The notes beneath the pieces are model-generated. The model made no database searches. It had not been told where the DNA came from and saw only the letters and a list, made by a program, of their open reading frames with translations. The position numbers were made by a program, and so were the translations under genes. 64,000 bases of DNA from Butyrivibrio sp. INlla18 (lineage in GTDB: Bacteria; Bacillota; Clostridia; Lachnospirales; Lachnospiraceae). Of this stretch, positions 25,129 to 34,030 are shown piece by piece. Every line of letters begins with the position of its first letter. Positions within the stretch are counted from its first letter, which is position 1. The stretch is taken from assembly GCF_900103635.1 (NCBI RefSeq), contig NZ_FMXK01000012.1, positions 62,001 to 126,000 on the forward strand, given 5' to 3'.

Positions 25129-26070
25129 TTACTGTTCTGGATTAGAAAAATCAATTACAGGGTTATTTGGTTCAGTAGTCTTCTCAACTGAGATTGCCTG
25201 AAGAACAGGACCTTCGCCCTGATACTCTTCTACGTACTGCTTGGTAACCTTAGCAGTTACTAATACCCATTCTTTTTCTTCTAGCTCTGATGTCTTGTCA
25301 TATTCACATGCAAAGCCAAGGAACTGCATATCCTCTGCGCAGCATGTCATAGCAAGTCTTCCTGGAACAAATCTGTTGTCAGGGAACTCTGTTGGCTTAA
25401 GAACCATTCCCTTGAAACGAACTGTCTTGCCTTCGTATCTGTCAGCATGATCAAGTGCATCCAGATAGAACATTCCATAACCATAGTTGTTAAGGTCAAT
25501 AGGATTAGCGTTAAGATCAAATGGAAGATCCTCATCAAGAGTTACATCCACTTCACCATTCTGATCTTCAAAGATGATGTCAGCCTTCTGATTGATAGCT
25601 TTAACATTTCTCTTAAATGATGCAAGGTCTTCGATTCCATCACATCTGTTAAAGAGAATAAGATCAGAGTTGCGGATCTGTTCAGCAAGAAGTGACTTCA
25701 TATTGCTGAAATAAAGCTCAAAATTAGAAGCATCAATAACTGTGATCTGCTGCTCAAGCTTCCACATTACTGGAAGACGCATATTTCTAAAATTCCACAT
25801 GCCATTGTACTCAATGAGGATTCTCTCAGGATTATACTTGGCATCAAGAGCGATGAGATTATCTGGATTAAAATCCTCTTCATCCTCGATCTTTTCAAGG
25901 ATCGTGTTAGTAGATTTAAGGAGCTTCTCCTCGTAATCATTCTCACCCTCTTCGCAAACTATAAGAAGAGTTTTTCCTTTTGTTCTAAAGTATGGCTGAC
26001 CAATAGTGTATCTAAAAAAGTCAGTTTTACCACTATCAAGGAATCCATTGATTATATATACCGGTTTCAA
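25129..26070 (-). CDS. CobW-like GTPase fused to a DUF1980/TIGR03943-like domain
   Basis: About 313 residues. The N-terminal half is a COG0523 (CobW) GTPase: Walker A GFLDSGKTDF, ERILIEYNGMW in place of the usual IEPSG, and LFNRCDG in place of NKxD. The family's CxCC metal motif is missing. The C-terminal third (YEGKTVRFKGMVLKPTEFPDNRFVPGR and TCCAEDMQFLGF) resembles the DUF1980 part of the TIGR03943/YcgQ proteins that accompany YcgR-type permeases. I chose the TTG start at 26070 because AAGGAG lies seven bases upstream and the product then begins like other CobW proteins. It follows the His-rich CobW gene by 24 bases; a metal-handling role is inferred. Confidence 0.8.
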   Translation of the reverse strand: MKPVYIINGFLDSGKTDFFRYTIGQPYFRTKGKTLLIVCEEGENDYEEKLLKSTNTILEKIEDEEDFNPDNLIALDAKYNPERILIEYNGMWNFRNMRLPVMWKLEQQITVIDASNFELYFSNMKSLLAEQIRNSDLILFNRCDGIEDLASFKRNVKAINQKADIIFEDQNGEVDVTLDEDLPFDLNANPIDLNNYGYGMFYLDALDHADRYEGKTVRFKGMVLKPTEFPDNRFVPGRLAMTCCAEDMQFLGFACEYDKTSELEEKEWVLVTAKVTKQYVEEYQGEGPVLQAISVEKTTEPNNPVIDFSNPEQ

Positions 26071-26094
26071 TTTAGTTCTCCTTATCATAACAAC

Positions 26095-27300
26095 TTACGC
26101 AAGTCTTCTGAAAAGCTTCTCAAGGTTCTCCTCAACAAGCCCAGAACCAATTACACAGAACTTACCTGTAACATCTGCACTTCCAGTTCTGACATCAGCC
26201 TCTCCTGGAACATAGTCAAATTCGATCCATGCTCCATCAGTAGAAGGAACAACACCCTTTGTACGAAGAACGATACCATACTTTTCTTCGTCTTCAAGCT
26301 TAGAAAGCATGCTCTCGATCTCTTCCTTAGTGTACTTGAGAGGTGTTTCCATACCCCAACTAACAAATACATCAGCTGCGTCATGGTGATGATGCTCATG
26401 TTCATGCTCATGTTCATGCTCATCCTCATCATGGTGATGATGGTGGTGCTCATGCTCGTGCTCATCTTCCTCATCATGGTGATGATGGTGATGCTCATGC
26501 TCATGCTCGTCCTCGTCATCATGGTGATGATGATGGTGGCAGCTGCACTCCTCATCGTCACACTCTTCATCATCGTGGTGTGCACTATATACTACAGAGC
26601 CATCCTCTGCAACAGTCTTGTGACTGCCATGGTGATGATGGTGGTGATGGTGCTCATCCTTCTCTTCCATGATCATCTTAAGAAGCTCTGCCTCAATATC
26701 GTTGTTTCCTTCAAATGTATCAAGGATCTCTTTTCCTGTGATCTCATCAAGAGGTGTTGTGATGATAGTAGCCTTTGCATTGTGCTCACGGATAAGTGCT
26801 ACAGCCTCTTCGATCTTCTTCTGATCAGCCTTGTCAGTTCTTGTAAGAATGATAGTTCCAGCATTCTCAATCTGGTTAAGGAAGAACTCACCAAAGTTCT
26901 TGATATAAACCTTAGCCTTAGATACATCTACAACAGTAACTGCACTGTTAAGCTCCATGTTCTCAGAGCCTTCTGCGATATTCTGGATGGCCTTCATAAC
27001 ATCTGAAAGCTTACCAACACCTGATGGCTCGATAAGAATACGCTCTGGTGCATACTGATCCATAACCTGCTTAAGTGATGTCTCAAAGTCACCTACAAGT
27101 GAGCAGCAGATGCAACCTGAGTTCATCTCTGTGATCTCAATACCTGACTTCTTAAGGAATCCACCATCGATACCGATCTCACCAAATTCATTCTCAATAA
27201 GAACAACTTTTGTACCATTTAATGCTTCTTTTAAAAGCTTTTTAATAAGAGTTGTTTTACCAGCTCCTAAGAAACCTGAAATAATATCTATCTTTGTCAT
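26095..27300 (-). CDS. CobW/COG0523 metallochaperone GTPase with long His-rich segment
   Basis: A 401-residue G3E GTPase with Walker A GFLGAGKTTL, the metal-binding CICC motif (NSGCICCSLVGDF), EPSGVG, and TRTDKAD as G4. Between the GTPase and the C-terminal CobW_C domain lies a segment (about residues 217-306) with some 41 His interleaved with Asp and Glu plus an ECDDEECSC stretch. Such segments bind Zn, Ni or Co. The protein should deliver or store a divalent metal. The ATG at 27300 has GGAG at good spacing, and a longer start is less likely. A consensus promoter precedes it. Zinc is the most common ligand in this family, but the metal is not determined. Confidence 0.9.
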   Translation of the reverse strand: MTKIDIISGFLGAGKTTLIKKLLKEALNGTKVVLIENEFGEIGIDGGFLKKSGIEITEMNSGCICCSLVGDFETSLKQVMDQYAPERILIEPSGVGKLSDVMKAIQNIAEGSENMELNSAVTVVDVSKAKVYIKNFGEFFLNQIENAGTIILTRTDKADQKKIEEAVALIREHNAKATIITTPLDEITGKEILDTFEGNNDIEAELLKMIMEEKDEHHHHHHHHGSHKTVAEDGSVVYSAHHDDEECDDEECSCHHHHHHDDEDEHEHEHHHHHHDEEDEHEHEHHHHHHDEDEHEHEHEHEHHHHDAADVFVSWGMETPLKYTKEEIESMLSKLEDEEKYGIVLRTKGVVPSTDGAWIEFDYVPGEADVRTGSADVTGKFCVIGSGLVEENLEKLFRRLA

Positions 27301-27352
27301 TATGTCTCCAATCTGCATAATTACCTATGCTATAACCACTACAACAAACTAT

Positions 27353-27381
27353 ATTCTATGCAGACATAAATAAAAAGTCAA
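27353..27381 (-). promoter_or_regulatory. Promoter of the CobW operon
   Basis: TTGACT (27376-27381) and TAGAAT (27353-27358) at 17-base spacing on the minus strand. No convincing Zur-type palindrome was seen by eye in the leader. Confidence 0.65.
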
Positions 27382-27385
27382 GAAA

Positions 27386-29242
27386 TCACATAGAGGCTGC
27401 ATTTGCGGCATCCTTCGGATTTTCAGCGTCGTTTTCTTCTATAGGCTCACTAGGATCATCTTCCCCATGGCTATCTTCTTCTATAGAAGATTCATATACA
27501 GCAGAATTTTCTAAAGCCGCTTCACTACTACTTTCATCACTATTGTTTTTGTCTTCTACCTGCTCTGGCTCTTTTGATCCAGAATTTACTTCCTCTTCAT
27601 GGTTTGGATCGTTTGGCTCTGCTTCTTTATCCATATCAAAGTCTCCAAGAAGGGCACTAATATCTATCTGAGAAGGGCTATCTACTGCCATATGAGAAGT
27701 TGCAACATTAGTAGCAGTAACGTCGTGATCATAAGCTGAGTGGTCAGGGCCGAAGGTGATATGCGCTGTAACTACCTGTCCATGAACATATCCACAAGAA
27801 GTTCTGTAGCCTATAAGCTGTCCCTCTTTTAAGCCACATTTAAGCTCTCTTTTGGTCTCAACATCCAAAAGATGGCCATTTCTCCTACGGACAACATCCA
27901 CACTTCCCGTAAATTCGAAATGGTCTGGACTATGACCAATCTTGTCATATCCGCAGTAGTCACAGTGCCATCTAAAGAAAGCCTCTCCATTTGCATCATA
28001 CATATAGCCTGCATTATAGGTACTCTCTGAGGTCCAGTACTTATAAACAAATCTTGTGCTGTAACAATCGTTTGTGTGCTTATGATAATAGCTTTCAGTG
28101 TAACATCCACCTTTTCTGCTCTCGCTCACATACTCGTCGTTACATTCATTTCCAGTGCCATCTGTATGATAATGGTATTCATATTCAACCTTTCCGGCAA
28201 TGTCGCCATTATCAAGTACTATCTGTTGTGGAATGTTTCTGATAGCTTCGCTAAACTGCGCAAATGTGGCATCCTCATTTATGGTCACGCCTTTTGTGAG
28301 TAATGCGGATGCCAATAGCTTTTTGCCATCACTCACACGCTGAAAAACCTGATCAAGCTTTCCATTGATACCGCTGATCTCACCGGTAAGGTAATCCATG
28401 ATCCCAGTAAGACCTTCATTTGATACGTCAGACATTTTCTCAAAATTCTCAGCAATGCTGATATTTAGCTCATTGAACTTATTATTTGTATTGTTGTTGA
28501 CCTCTGTAAATCCTTTATCTGTAATACTAAGCATTTCTTCAAGCTTACTGTTGGTCTCATTTATAAGCTGGTCGATATTCGTAGCAAAAGCATTATCAAG
28601 CTCTGTAAGCTTCTTATCAAGGCTGTCAAACTTATCAGAAAGAGTCTTATTCATCTCAGTATTATTCTTATCAATAAGCTCTTTTATCTCCCCAAGAAGA
28701 GTTTTGTTATCGCCTTGAGCCTTTTCAAAGCTTGTCTGGATATCCTTAATGTTTTGAGTTACGCTGTTAAACTCGTTTGTGATCTTTTCGCTGTTTTCAC
28801 CATTATTTGATTCGATCAGCTCTTTTAACTCCTGAAGCTGAGTCTGAGTACTAGTCACAGAAGTCTGTATTTCCTTAAGATTTCCGCTGATAGTTGTTAC
28901 TTTTTCAGTAATTGTCTCCTTTGACTTATCCTCTTTTGTCAGCTCATAAAAAGAGTCAAGACCTTCCTGACTGTCTGCGATCGACTTATCAAGCTCAGAT
29001 AAGTACTCGTGGAGCTCATCTAATTTGTCGTTTGTCTGCTGCTTACTTTCTTTTTCGCTCTCAGCAAACTCCTCCTTGGCGCTTGCTGCAACTACGGGAG
29101 TACTAAGATAGATCAGCCCTCCGCACAGTACAAGAGCAATGACTACAGCCACTGCCACCACCATGGTGTCATGTCTTTTAAGCTTTTTTAAAAGAAGCTT
29201 AACCGAATTGTTTTGTTTTTCCCATTTTTCCCTTAATTTCAT
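27386..29242 (-). CDS. Membrane-anchored coiled-coil protein with Cys/His-rich domain; function unknown
   Basis: A 618-residue protein I do not recognise as a family. A basic start is followed by one membrane segment (about 27-50, VAVAVVIALVLCGGLIYL). A long alpha-helical coiled-coil stretch (about 55-300), rich in Glu, Lys, Asn and Thr, comes next. A domain of about 150 residues with many Cys, His and Tyr (YHYHTDGTGNEC, CYTESYYHKHTNDCY, WHCDYCGYDK) looks metal-binding or disulfide-bonded, and a very acidic tail ends NAASM. The orientation suggests the bulk lies outside the cell. AAAGGA precedes the ATG and it has its own promoter. A surface adhesin or envelope-spanning protein are options; none is proven. 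Confidence 0.6.
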   Translation of the reverse strand: MKLREKWEKQNNSVKLLLKKLKRHDTMVVAVAVVIALVLCGGLIYLSTPVVAASAKEEFAESEKESKQQTNDKLDELHEYLSELDKSIADSQEGLDSFYELTKEDKSKETITEKVTTISGNLKEIQTSVTSTQTQLQELKELIESNNGENSEKITNEFNSVTQNIKDIQTSFEKAQGDNKTLLGEIKELIDKNNTEMNKTLSDKFDSLDKKLTELDNAFATNIDQLINETNSKLEEMLSITDKGFTEVNNNTNNKFNELNISIAENFEKMSDVSNEGLTGIMDYLTGEISGINGKLDQVFQRVSDGKKLLASALLTKGVTINEDATFAQFSEAIRNIPQQIVLDNGDIAGKVEYEYHYHTDGTGNECNDEYVSESRKGGCYTESYYHKHTNDCYSTRFVYKYWTSESTYNAGYMYDANGEAFFRWHCDYCGYDKIGHSPDHFEFTGSVDVVRRRNGHLLDVETKRELKCGLKEGQLIGYRTSCGYVHGQVVTAHITFGPDHSAYDHDVTATNVATSHMAVDSPSQIDISALLGDFDMDKEAEPNDPNHEEEVNSGSKEPEQVEDKNNSDESSSEAALENSAVYESSIEEDSHGEDDPSEPIEENDAENPKDAANAASM

Positions 29243-29326
29243 ATAGGATCCTTTCTGTTTTTACCCGCAGAAAAGCCCAAAGACACCCTTACTGCGAGCG
29301 TATTATTAAATAAAAAAGTGGAAAAT

Positions 29327-29405
29327 CATCGGAAGAACTTCCGTGATTATCTGTCAGCTGAATGCCGACAAGAAAAAATTATACAGAAAAGGAATCAAAA
29401 ATCAA
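29327..29405 (-). promoter_or_regulatory. Promoter and leader hairpin of the coiled-coil gene
   Basis: TTGATT (29400-29405) and TATAAT (29378-29383) at 16-base spacing on the minus strand. About 30 bases further on, a CGGAA-GTTC-TTCCG hairpin (near 29332-29345) with T-rich flank could end read-through from the Gx transporter gene or attenuate this transcript. Confidence 0.5.
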
Positions 29406-29431
29406 TACAGGTCAAATGAAATAAATAAATT

Positions 29432-29926
29432 TCATTCTTTGATCACAATTCGGCTACATACTAGTGCCCCCACTATGCCTATAACGGCACCACTAACAAT
29501 TCCTGAAATCCACAAAATAGGCAGATACCAAATAATTGCCTTTGTGTTTAATAAGATCATAGCTACGATGATCTGTCCAACATTATGAGAAATACCGCCA
29601 GCAACACTAACTCCGGTAACACTAAAGTGTGAAGTCTTCTTTAACAGGATCATCACTAACGTGCTGAGCATCCCTCCAGCAATAGAAAAAGCAAAGCCCA
29701 TAATATTTCCAAAAAGCATAGAGACAACTACGATCCTGACAACATTTATGAAAAACGCATTCTTTTCCCCAAGAACATAAAGTGCAACTAAGACCACAAT
29801 GTTAGTAAGTCCAAGCTTAACTCCAGGTACAGCAAAAAAAGCCGGGATCTGCATCTCGACATAGCTAAGGATCATGGCAAGGGCTGCCAATGCGCCATTT
29901 AATGCTATCTTCTGTGTCTTACTCAT
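29432..29926 (-). CDS. Gx transporter family protein (HepI/PF07456-like)
   Basis: A membrane protein of about 164 residues with five or six hydrophobic segments and the motifs EMQIPAFFAVPGVKLGLTN and VAGGISHNVGQ. They are typical of the Gx transporter family (often labelled heptaprenyl diphosphate synthase component I). These resemble S components of ECF-type transporters and are usually paired with a NusG-domain-II protein, as here, in loci linked to flavin or Rnf function. The ATG at 29926 has GGAG upstream. The upstream gene stop (29946) lies 19 bases before it. The substrate is unknown. Confidence 0.82.
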   Translation of the reverse strand: MSKTQKIALNGALAALAMILSYVEMQIPAFFAVPGVKLGLTNIVVLVALYVLGEKNAFFINVVRIVVVSMLFGNIMGFAFSIAGGMLSTLVMILLKKTSHFSVTGVSVAGGISHNVGQIIVAMILLNTKAIIWYLPILWISGIVSGAVIGIVGALVCSRIVIKE

Positions 29927-29945
29927 TTTGGTCTCCAAATACCCT

Positions 29946-30338
29946 TTATCCAACTACGGTATCGTAGTCATCTTCACTCTTTGTCTTGCCAGTGCCTCTT
30001 ATTTCCACAACAACTCTGTTAGGAAGGCATATTAAGGACTGTCCCTCTTTATTTATCTTTCCCATATGAACACACAGCTTGTCAGGACAGGATGCCTCTT
30101 TTAAATAGGCATATCCGTTTTCGATGATCAGCAGGTTCGTTCCGCCGTCATAGCCTGTTATTTCAAACTCAAGATCTTCATCAATAGGAAAAGAGTATGC
30201 TTCTACCCCATCGATACTGACCACAACCTCAGCGCCACTCTTTTTGGTGAGATTTACTCCGCCTAGAATAAGCAAAGAGATCAGAAGGAGTATTCCTATC
30301 AGATATATATCGTTTTTCCTAAAAAGCGTGTTTTTCAA
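29946..30338 (-). CDS. NusG domain II-containing membrane-anchored protein
   Basis: A 130-residue protein with one N-terminal membrane segment (about 11-28) and an extracellular beta domain: VSIDGVEAYSFPI, YLKEASCPDKLCVHMGKI, and SLICLPNRVVVEI. This is the NusG_II (DUF1312) pattern with its conserved Cys residues. The start is TTG, with GGGAG seven bases upstream. It is followed by the Gx transporter gene, a recurrent pair in Firmicutes. Role unproven. Confidence 0.85.
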   Translation of the reverse strand: MKNTLFRKNDIYLIGILLLISLLILGGVNLTKKSGAEVVVSIDGVEAYSFPIDEDLEFEITGYDGGTNLLIIENGYAYLKEASCPDKLCVHMGKINKEGQSLICLPNRVVVEIRGTGKTKSEDDYDTVVG

Positions 30339-30349
30339 AGCAATGCTCC

Positions 30350-30400
30350 CTAAAAAAATCCTTGTACTGTTTAGATTATACTCTAATCAGTACAAGGATT
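30350..30400 (-). terminator. Terminator of cheR
   Basis: Perfect 13-base arms (30357-30369 and 30388-30400) with an 18-base loop, and seven T on the minus strand. The loop contains TATAAT on the minus strand, which may serve as a -10 for the NusG-II gene. Confidence 0.8.
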
Positions 30401-30427
30401 GATAATTTTATTTACTTAAACCTTAGA

Positions 30428-31213
30428 TCATGCCTTTGGTTTCTCGTAGTAGAATGAATTCTTACGGATAAATCCGATATCTTTGTAATTAACGATCTGC
30501 TCTGTACTTCCAATAAAGAGGATTCCGCCAGGAGCAAGGTGCTCATAGTACTTTCTAAATACTTCATCCTTAGCTTCTTCTGTAAAGTAAATGAGAACAT
30601 TTCTACATACGATAAGGTGACAATCCTTTGGATATGGATCTCTTAAAAGATCTGCCTGTTTGAAGGTAACTCTTGATGTGATCTCGTTAGAAACCTTCAT
30701 TCTGCCATCTTCTGTCTCTGTAAAGTATTTCTTCTTAAACTCCTCAGGAACATTAGATATCTCTTTCTTGTCATAAATAGCAGCCTTAGCCTTAGCAAGA
30801 ACAACAGCGTCAAGGTCTGTCGCATAAATGTTTATCTGATTAAGTGGAATATGCTTGGAAAGAAGCATTACAATGGTATATGGCTCATCGCCTGTAGAGC
30901 AGGCTGCACTCCATATCTTAAGGTTCTTACCAAACTTTCCCATAAGTTCAGGAACCATTTCCTTATCCATGAGATTCCACTGGTCCATATTTCTAAAAAA
31001 CTCAGAAACATTGATAGTAAGATATGTAACAAAAGAATCAAGAGCTTCTCTATCCTTCTTGATAAGACCAAGGAATCCATCATATCCCTTAACTTCATAC
31101 TTACCAATAAGAGTGTCGATTCTTCTCTTCATCTGTTTTTCTTTATACGCATTGAGATCGATCTTGGTTAAATCATATACGCCTTTTTTAAACCACTCGT
31201 AATCGTATTCCAT
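30428..31213 (-). CDS. cheR: Chemotaxis protein methyltransferase CheR
   Basis: A 261-residue SAM-dependent methyltransferase that methylates glutamates of chemoreceptors. The N-terminal CheR_N helices (with LTINVSEFFRN) are followed by the SAM domain: IWSAACSTGDEPYTI, IYATDLDAVVLAKA, CRNVLIYF and APGGILFIGSTE. AGGAGG precedes the ATG. It stands alone with its own promoter and terminator; no receptor, cheA or cheB gene lies beside it. A lone CheY gene occurs at 59.8 kb. Confidence 0.95.
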   Translation of the reverse strand: MEYDYEWFKKGVYDLTKIDLNAYKEKQMKRRIDTLIGKYEVKGYDGFLGLIKKDREALDSFVTYLTINVSEFFRNMDQWNLMDKEMVPELMGKFGKNLKIWSAACSTGDEPYTIVMLLSKHIPLNQINIYATDLDAVVLAKAKAAIYDKKEISNVPEEFKKKYFTETEDGRMKVSNEITSRVTFKQADLLRDPYPKDCHLIVCRNVLIYFTEEAKDEVFRKYYEHLAPGGILFIGSTEQIVNYKDIGFIRKNSFYYEKPKA

Positions 31214-31259
31214 AAGTGTTTTTCCTCCTGGTAAATGATTTTTGTTATGTTCTTATTTA

Positions 31260-31288
31260 ATTCTATAGTAGATAGAATATTCTGACAA
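31260..31288 (-). promoter_or_regulatory. Promoter of cheR
   Basis: TTGTCA (31283-31288) and TAGAAT (31260-31265) at 17-base spacing on the minus strand, in the 153-base gap between rpsA and cheR. Confidence 0.65.
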
Positions 31289-31315
31289 ATTAAAAAAATA
31301 TAAAACAATACGAAA

Positions 31316-31350
31316 CAAAAAAGAGCGATGGTCTATAGACCACCGCCCTT
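31316..31350 (-). terminator. Terminator of the rpsA operon
   Basis: Arms 31321-31333 and 31338-31350 pair over 13 bases with two G-U pairs around a TATA loop, followed by a T run on the minus strand. Confidence 0.8.
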
Positions 31351-31366
31351 TGAAGATTTGTTTTTA

Positions 31367-32509
31367 TTAGTTCTCTTCGTTCTGCTCAGCGATAACCTTG
31401 TCGATGTCTACTGAAACAACATCTGAATCATCAGCAGCTACTTCCTCACTAGGATCTGGAGCGAACATAGCCTTGATTGAAAGGCTGATCTTCTTCTCAT
31501 CCTCGTTGAAGTCTACAATCTTAGCTTCAACTTCCTGACCTACCTTAAGTACGTCAGCTGGCTTCTCAACATGCTCTTTAGCGATCTGAGAAACATGAAG
31601 GAGAGCGTCGATACCAGGCTCAAGCTCTACGAATGCACCGAAATCTGTCATTCTAGCAACTTTACCCTTTACTACGTTTCCTACAGCATACTTGTCTGTA
31701 GCATCCTTCCAAGGATTCTCGTTGTCAAACTTTCTTGAAAGAGCAATCTTGCTACCATCAATTGATTTAACAAGAACCTTAACTGTATCTCCAACCTTGA
31801 AGACTTTCTTAGGGCTCTCAACACGTCCCCAGCTCATCTCTGAAATATGGAGAAGTCCGTCTGCACCACCAAGATCGATGAATGCACCGAAATCTGTAAC
31901 ATTCTTAACAACACCGTCAACTACATCGCCAGCTTTGATAGTATCAAAGAGCTTCTTAGCCTGCTCAGCCTTCTCAGCTGTAACGAGCATTCTTCTGTTT
32001 CCGATGTATCTTCTTCTCTTAGGATTGTACTCAGTTACTACGAACTGGATCTCCTGATCCTGATACTTTGAAAGATCTTTCTCATAGCTGTCTGATACAA
32101 GGCTAGCTGGAATGAAGATTCTAACCTCATCAACTACTACTGTAAGTCCACCTTCAAGTACCTGAACAACCTTAGCTGTAAGTACTTCCTTGTTGTTGAA
32201 AGCTTCTTCGATTCTCTTATTGCCTCTGTCGATGGCAAGTCTCTTGTATGAAAGAATAACCTGTCCGTCTGCATCGTTGGTCTTAAGAACTTTAACGTCC
32301 ATTGTGTCACCAACTTTAACGGCGGTTGTAAGGTCAATGCTGTTGTCGTTGCTATATTCGTTCTTGGTTAAAATACCGTCGGACTTGTAACCAATGTTAA
32401 GGATTATCTCGTCAGGCTTAACGTCAATAACAGTTCCCTCAACAACCTCCCCTGTGTGAATTGTTTTGAACGATTCGTTAAGCATCTGTTCAAAAGTTTG
32501 TTCTGACAT
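31367..32509 (-). CDS. rpsA: S1 RNA-binding domain protein (ribosomal protein S1 homologue)
   Basis: A 380-residue protein with four S1 domains: GEVVEGTVIDVKPDEIILNIG, TAKVVQVLEGGLTVVV, GDVVDGVVKNVTDFGAFIDLG and GNVVKGKVARMTDFGAFVELE. This is the Firmicute-type short S1, which may help mRNA binding. The ATG at 32509 has GAGGAGG at good spacing and overlaps the ispH end by 20 bases. In many Clostridia IspH and S1 are fused or adjacent, so this is the unfused form of that pair. Acidic C-terminus. Confidence 0.93.
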   Translation of the reverse strand: MSEQTFEQMLNESFKTIHTGEVVEGTVIDVKPDEIILNIGYKSDGILTKNEYSNDNSIDLTTAVKVGDTMDVKVLKTNDADGQVILSYKRLAIDRGNKRIEEAFNNKEVLTAKVVQVLEGGLTVVVDEVRIFIPASLVSDSYEKDLSKYQDQEIQFVVTEYNPKRRRYIGNRRMLVTAEKAEQAKKLFDTIKAGDVVDGVVKNVTDFGAFIDLGGADGLLHISEMSWGRVESPKKVFKVGDTVKVLVKSIDGSKIALSRKFDNENPWKDATDKYAVGNVVKGKVARMTDFGAFVELEPGIDALLHVSQIAKEHVEKPADVLKVGQEVEAKIVDFNEDEKKISLSIKAMFAPDPSEEVAADDSDVVSVDIDKVIAEQNEEN

Positions 32510-33344
32510 AATTCTGAACCTCCTCAATAATGTTCTTTGGGGTTGATGCCCCGGCGGTAATACCCACTAATGACACATCCTCTCCTAATTTAAGATGTAG
32601 ATCATCAAGGGTTTGAATAAAATATGTTCTGGCACATTTCTGACTGCATATTTCATACAGCTTCCTTGAATTAGAACTGTGCGCTCCTCCAATCACAATC
32701 ATGACATCCGCTTCAGATGCAATCTTCTCTGCTTCTGACTGACGTTCATCCGTTGCATTGCATATAGTATTCACAATATTAATATTGTAACCGTTATTTT
32801 TAAAGATTTCAACGGTTTCTTGAAATTTCTTCTTGTTGAATGTAGTCTGAGACACAACTGTGTATTCCAGTTCCCTGTTTTCGCTGAATTTTGCTGCACT
32901 TTCAGGACTGTCTACAACATACACTCTATCTCCGGCGTAGCTTACAATTCCTTCAACCTCAGGATGATTAGCACTCCCCACTACTATGATGCCCTTACCA
33001 TTTCCACTCTCTTCCTGAACGATCTTGTGAATTCTTTTTACAAAAGGACATGTAGCGTCGATCACTTCAAGTCCAGTCTCTGAGAGTTTTTTATGTACCT
33101 CTTTGGTAACGCCATGAGATCTGATAACAATGATTCCATCCTTAAGACCTTCGATCTCTTCTGGGCTCTCTATTACTTTCACGCCTTTTTTCTCAAGATC
33201 ACCAACAACAATCTCATTGTGGATTATTGGCCCATATGTATAAATATTCAAGCCAGTCTTTTTCTCGATCTGTTCGTAAACAGTATCAACTGCTTTTGTT
33301 ACACCAAAGCAAAAGCCTGCATGCTCAGCTACTACTACATTCAT
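32490..33344 (-). CDS. ispH: 4-hydroxy-3-methylbut-2-enyl diphosphate reductase
   Basis: A 284-residue iron-sulfur enzyme, the last step of the MEP isoprenoid pathway, making IPP and DMAPP. The three cluster cysteines are in AGFCFGV, DATCPFV and NTICNAT. The substrate motifs GPIIHN, RSHGV, HPEVEGI, SQTTFN, SNSRKLYEI and TAGASTP are also present. I chose the ATG at 33344 (MNVVVAEHAGFCFGV). An in-frame GTG at 33356 would overlap the cmk stop. It follows cmk by 8 bases and overlaps rpsA. Confidence 0.96.
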   Translation of the reverse strand: MNVVVAEHAGFCFGVTKAVDTVYEQIEKKTGLNIYTYGPIIHNEIVVGDLEKKGVKVIESPEEIEGLKDGIIVIRSHGVTKEVHKKLSETGLEVIDATCPFVKRIHKIVQEESGNGKGIIVVGSANHPEVEGIVSYAGDRVYVVDSPESAAKFSENRELEYTVVSQTTFNKKKFQETVEIFKNNGYNINIVNTICNATDERQSEAEKIASEADVMIVIGGAHSSNSRKLYEICSQKCARTYFIQTLDDLHLKLGEDVSLVGITAGASTPKNIIEEVQNYVRTNF

Positions 33345-33352
33345 ATAATAAC

Positions 33353-34012
33353 TCACTTTCTAAATAACTGAATTATCTTTTCTGCCACTTCATTTATTGA
33401 CATATCTGATGAATCTACAAGAACAGCATCATCTGCCTGCTTTAAAGGAGATATTTCTCTGTGCATATCTCTGTAGTCACGATCAATAATATCCTTCTCG
33501 ATAGTGTCAATATCACAATCAATACCCTTGGCAGTAAGCTCTTTATATCTTCTGTCAGCTCTTACCTTAGAGCTTGCTGTAAGGTAAACCTTAAGCTCAG
33601 CATTAGGAAGCACTACTGTTCCAATGTCTCTTCCATCCATAACAACATCAGTTTCGCTAGCAAGCTTCTGCTGAAGTTCAACAAGCTTCTTTCTAACATC
33701 GCCATTTACGCTGCTGGCAGATGCCATATTTCCAACTTCCTCAGTTCTGATGAGGCCGTTTACATTCTCACCATTAAGATAAACTACCTGCTCGCCGTTT
33801 TCATGCTTGATAGTAATATCAGCTTCTACGCAGGTCTTACTGATCTTGTCTGATTCTTCTGCTTTGATGCCTTTTTTTATCATGAAAAGAGCCATTGCTC
33901 TGTACATTGCACCTGTGTCAACGTATATAAATCCAAGTTCCTTAGCTACCATCTTAGCTATTGTGCTCTTGCCTGCTCCTGCAGGTCCGTCAATTGCGAT
34001 TGCTTTTCCCAT
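33353..34012 (-). CDS. cmk: Cytidylate kinase
   Basis: A 219-residue kinase that phosphorylates CMP and dCMP. It carries P-loop GPAGAGKSTIAK, YVDTGAMYRA, the CMP-binding MDGRDIGTVVLPNA, and KVYLTASSKVRADRRYKEL. Length and motifs are standard. AGGAG precedes the ATG. cmk-ispH-rpsA order is common in Clostridia. It lies 18 bases after the FAD-oxidoreductase gene, so it belongs to the same operon. Confidence 0.96.
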   Translation of the reverse strand: MGKAIAIDGPAGAGKSTIAKMVAKELGFIYVDTGAMYRAMALFMIKKGIKAEESDKISKTCVEADITIKHENGEQVVYLNGENVNGLIRTEEVGNMASASSVNGDVRKKLVELQQKLASETDVVMDGRDIGTVVLPNAELKVYLTASSKVRADRRYKELTAKGIDCDIDTIEKDIIDRDYRDMHREISPLKQADDAVLVDSSDMSINEVAEKIIQLFRK

Positions 34013-34030
34013 ATCATATCTCCTAAATAA

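Noticed and set aside
26383-27006. Plus-strand frame coding a Met/Val/Leu-rich protein
   Set aside because: It is the complement of the His/Glu repeat of the CobW gene; composition is an artefact of the codons.
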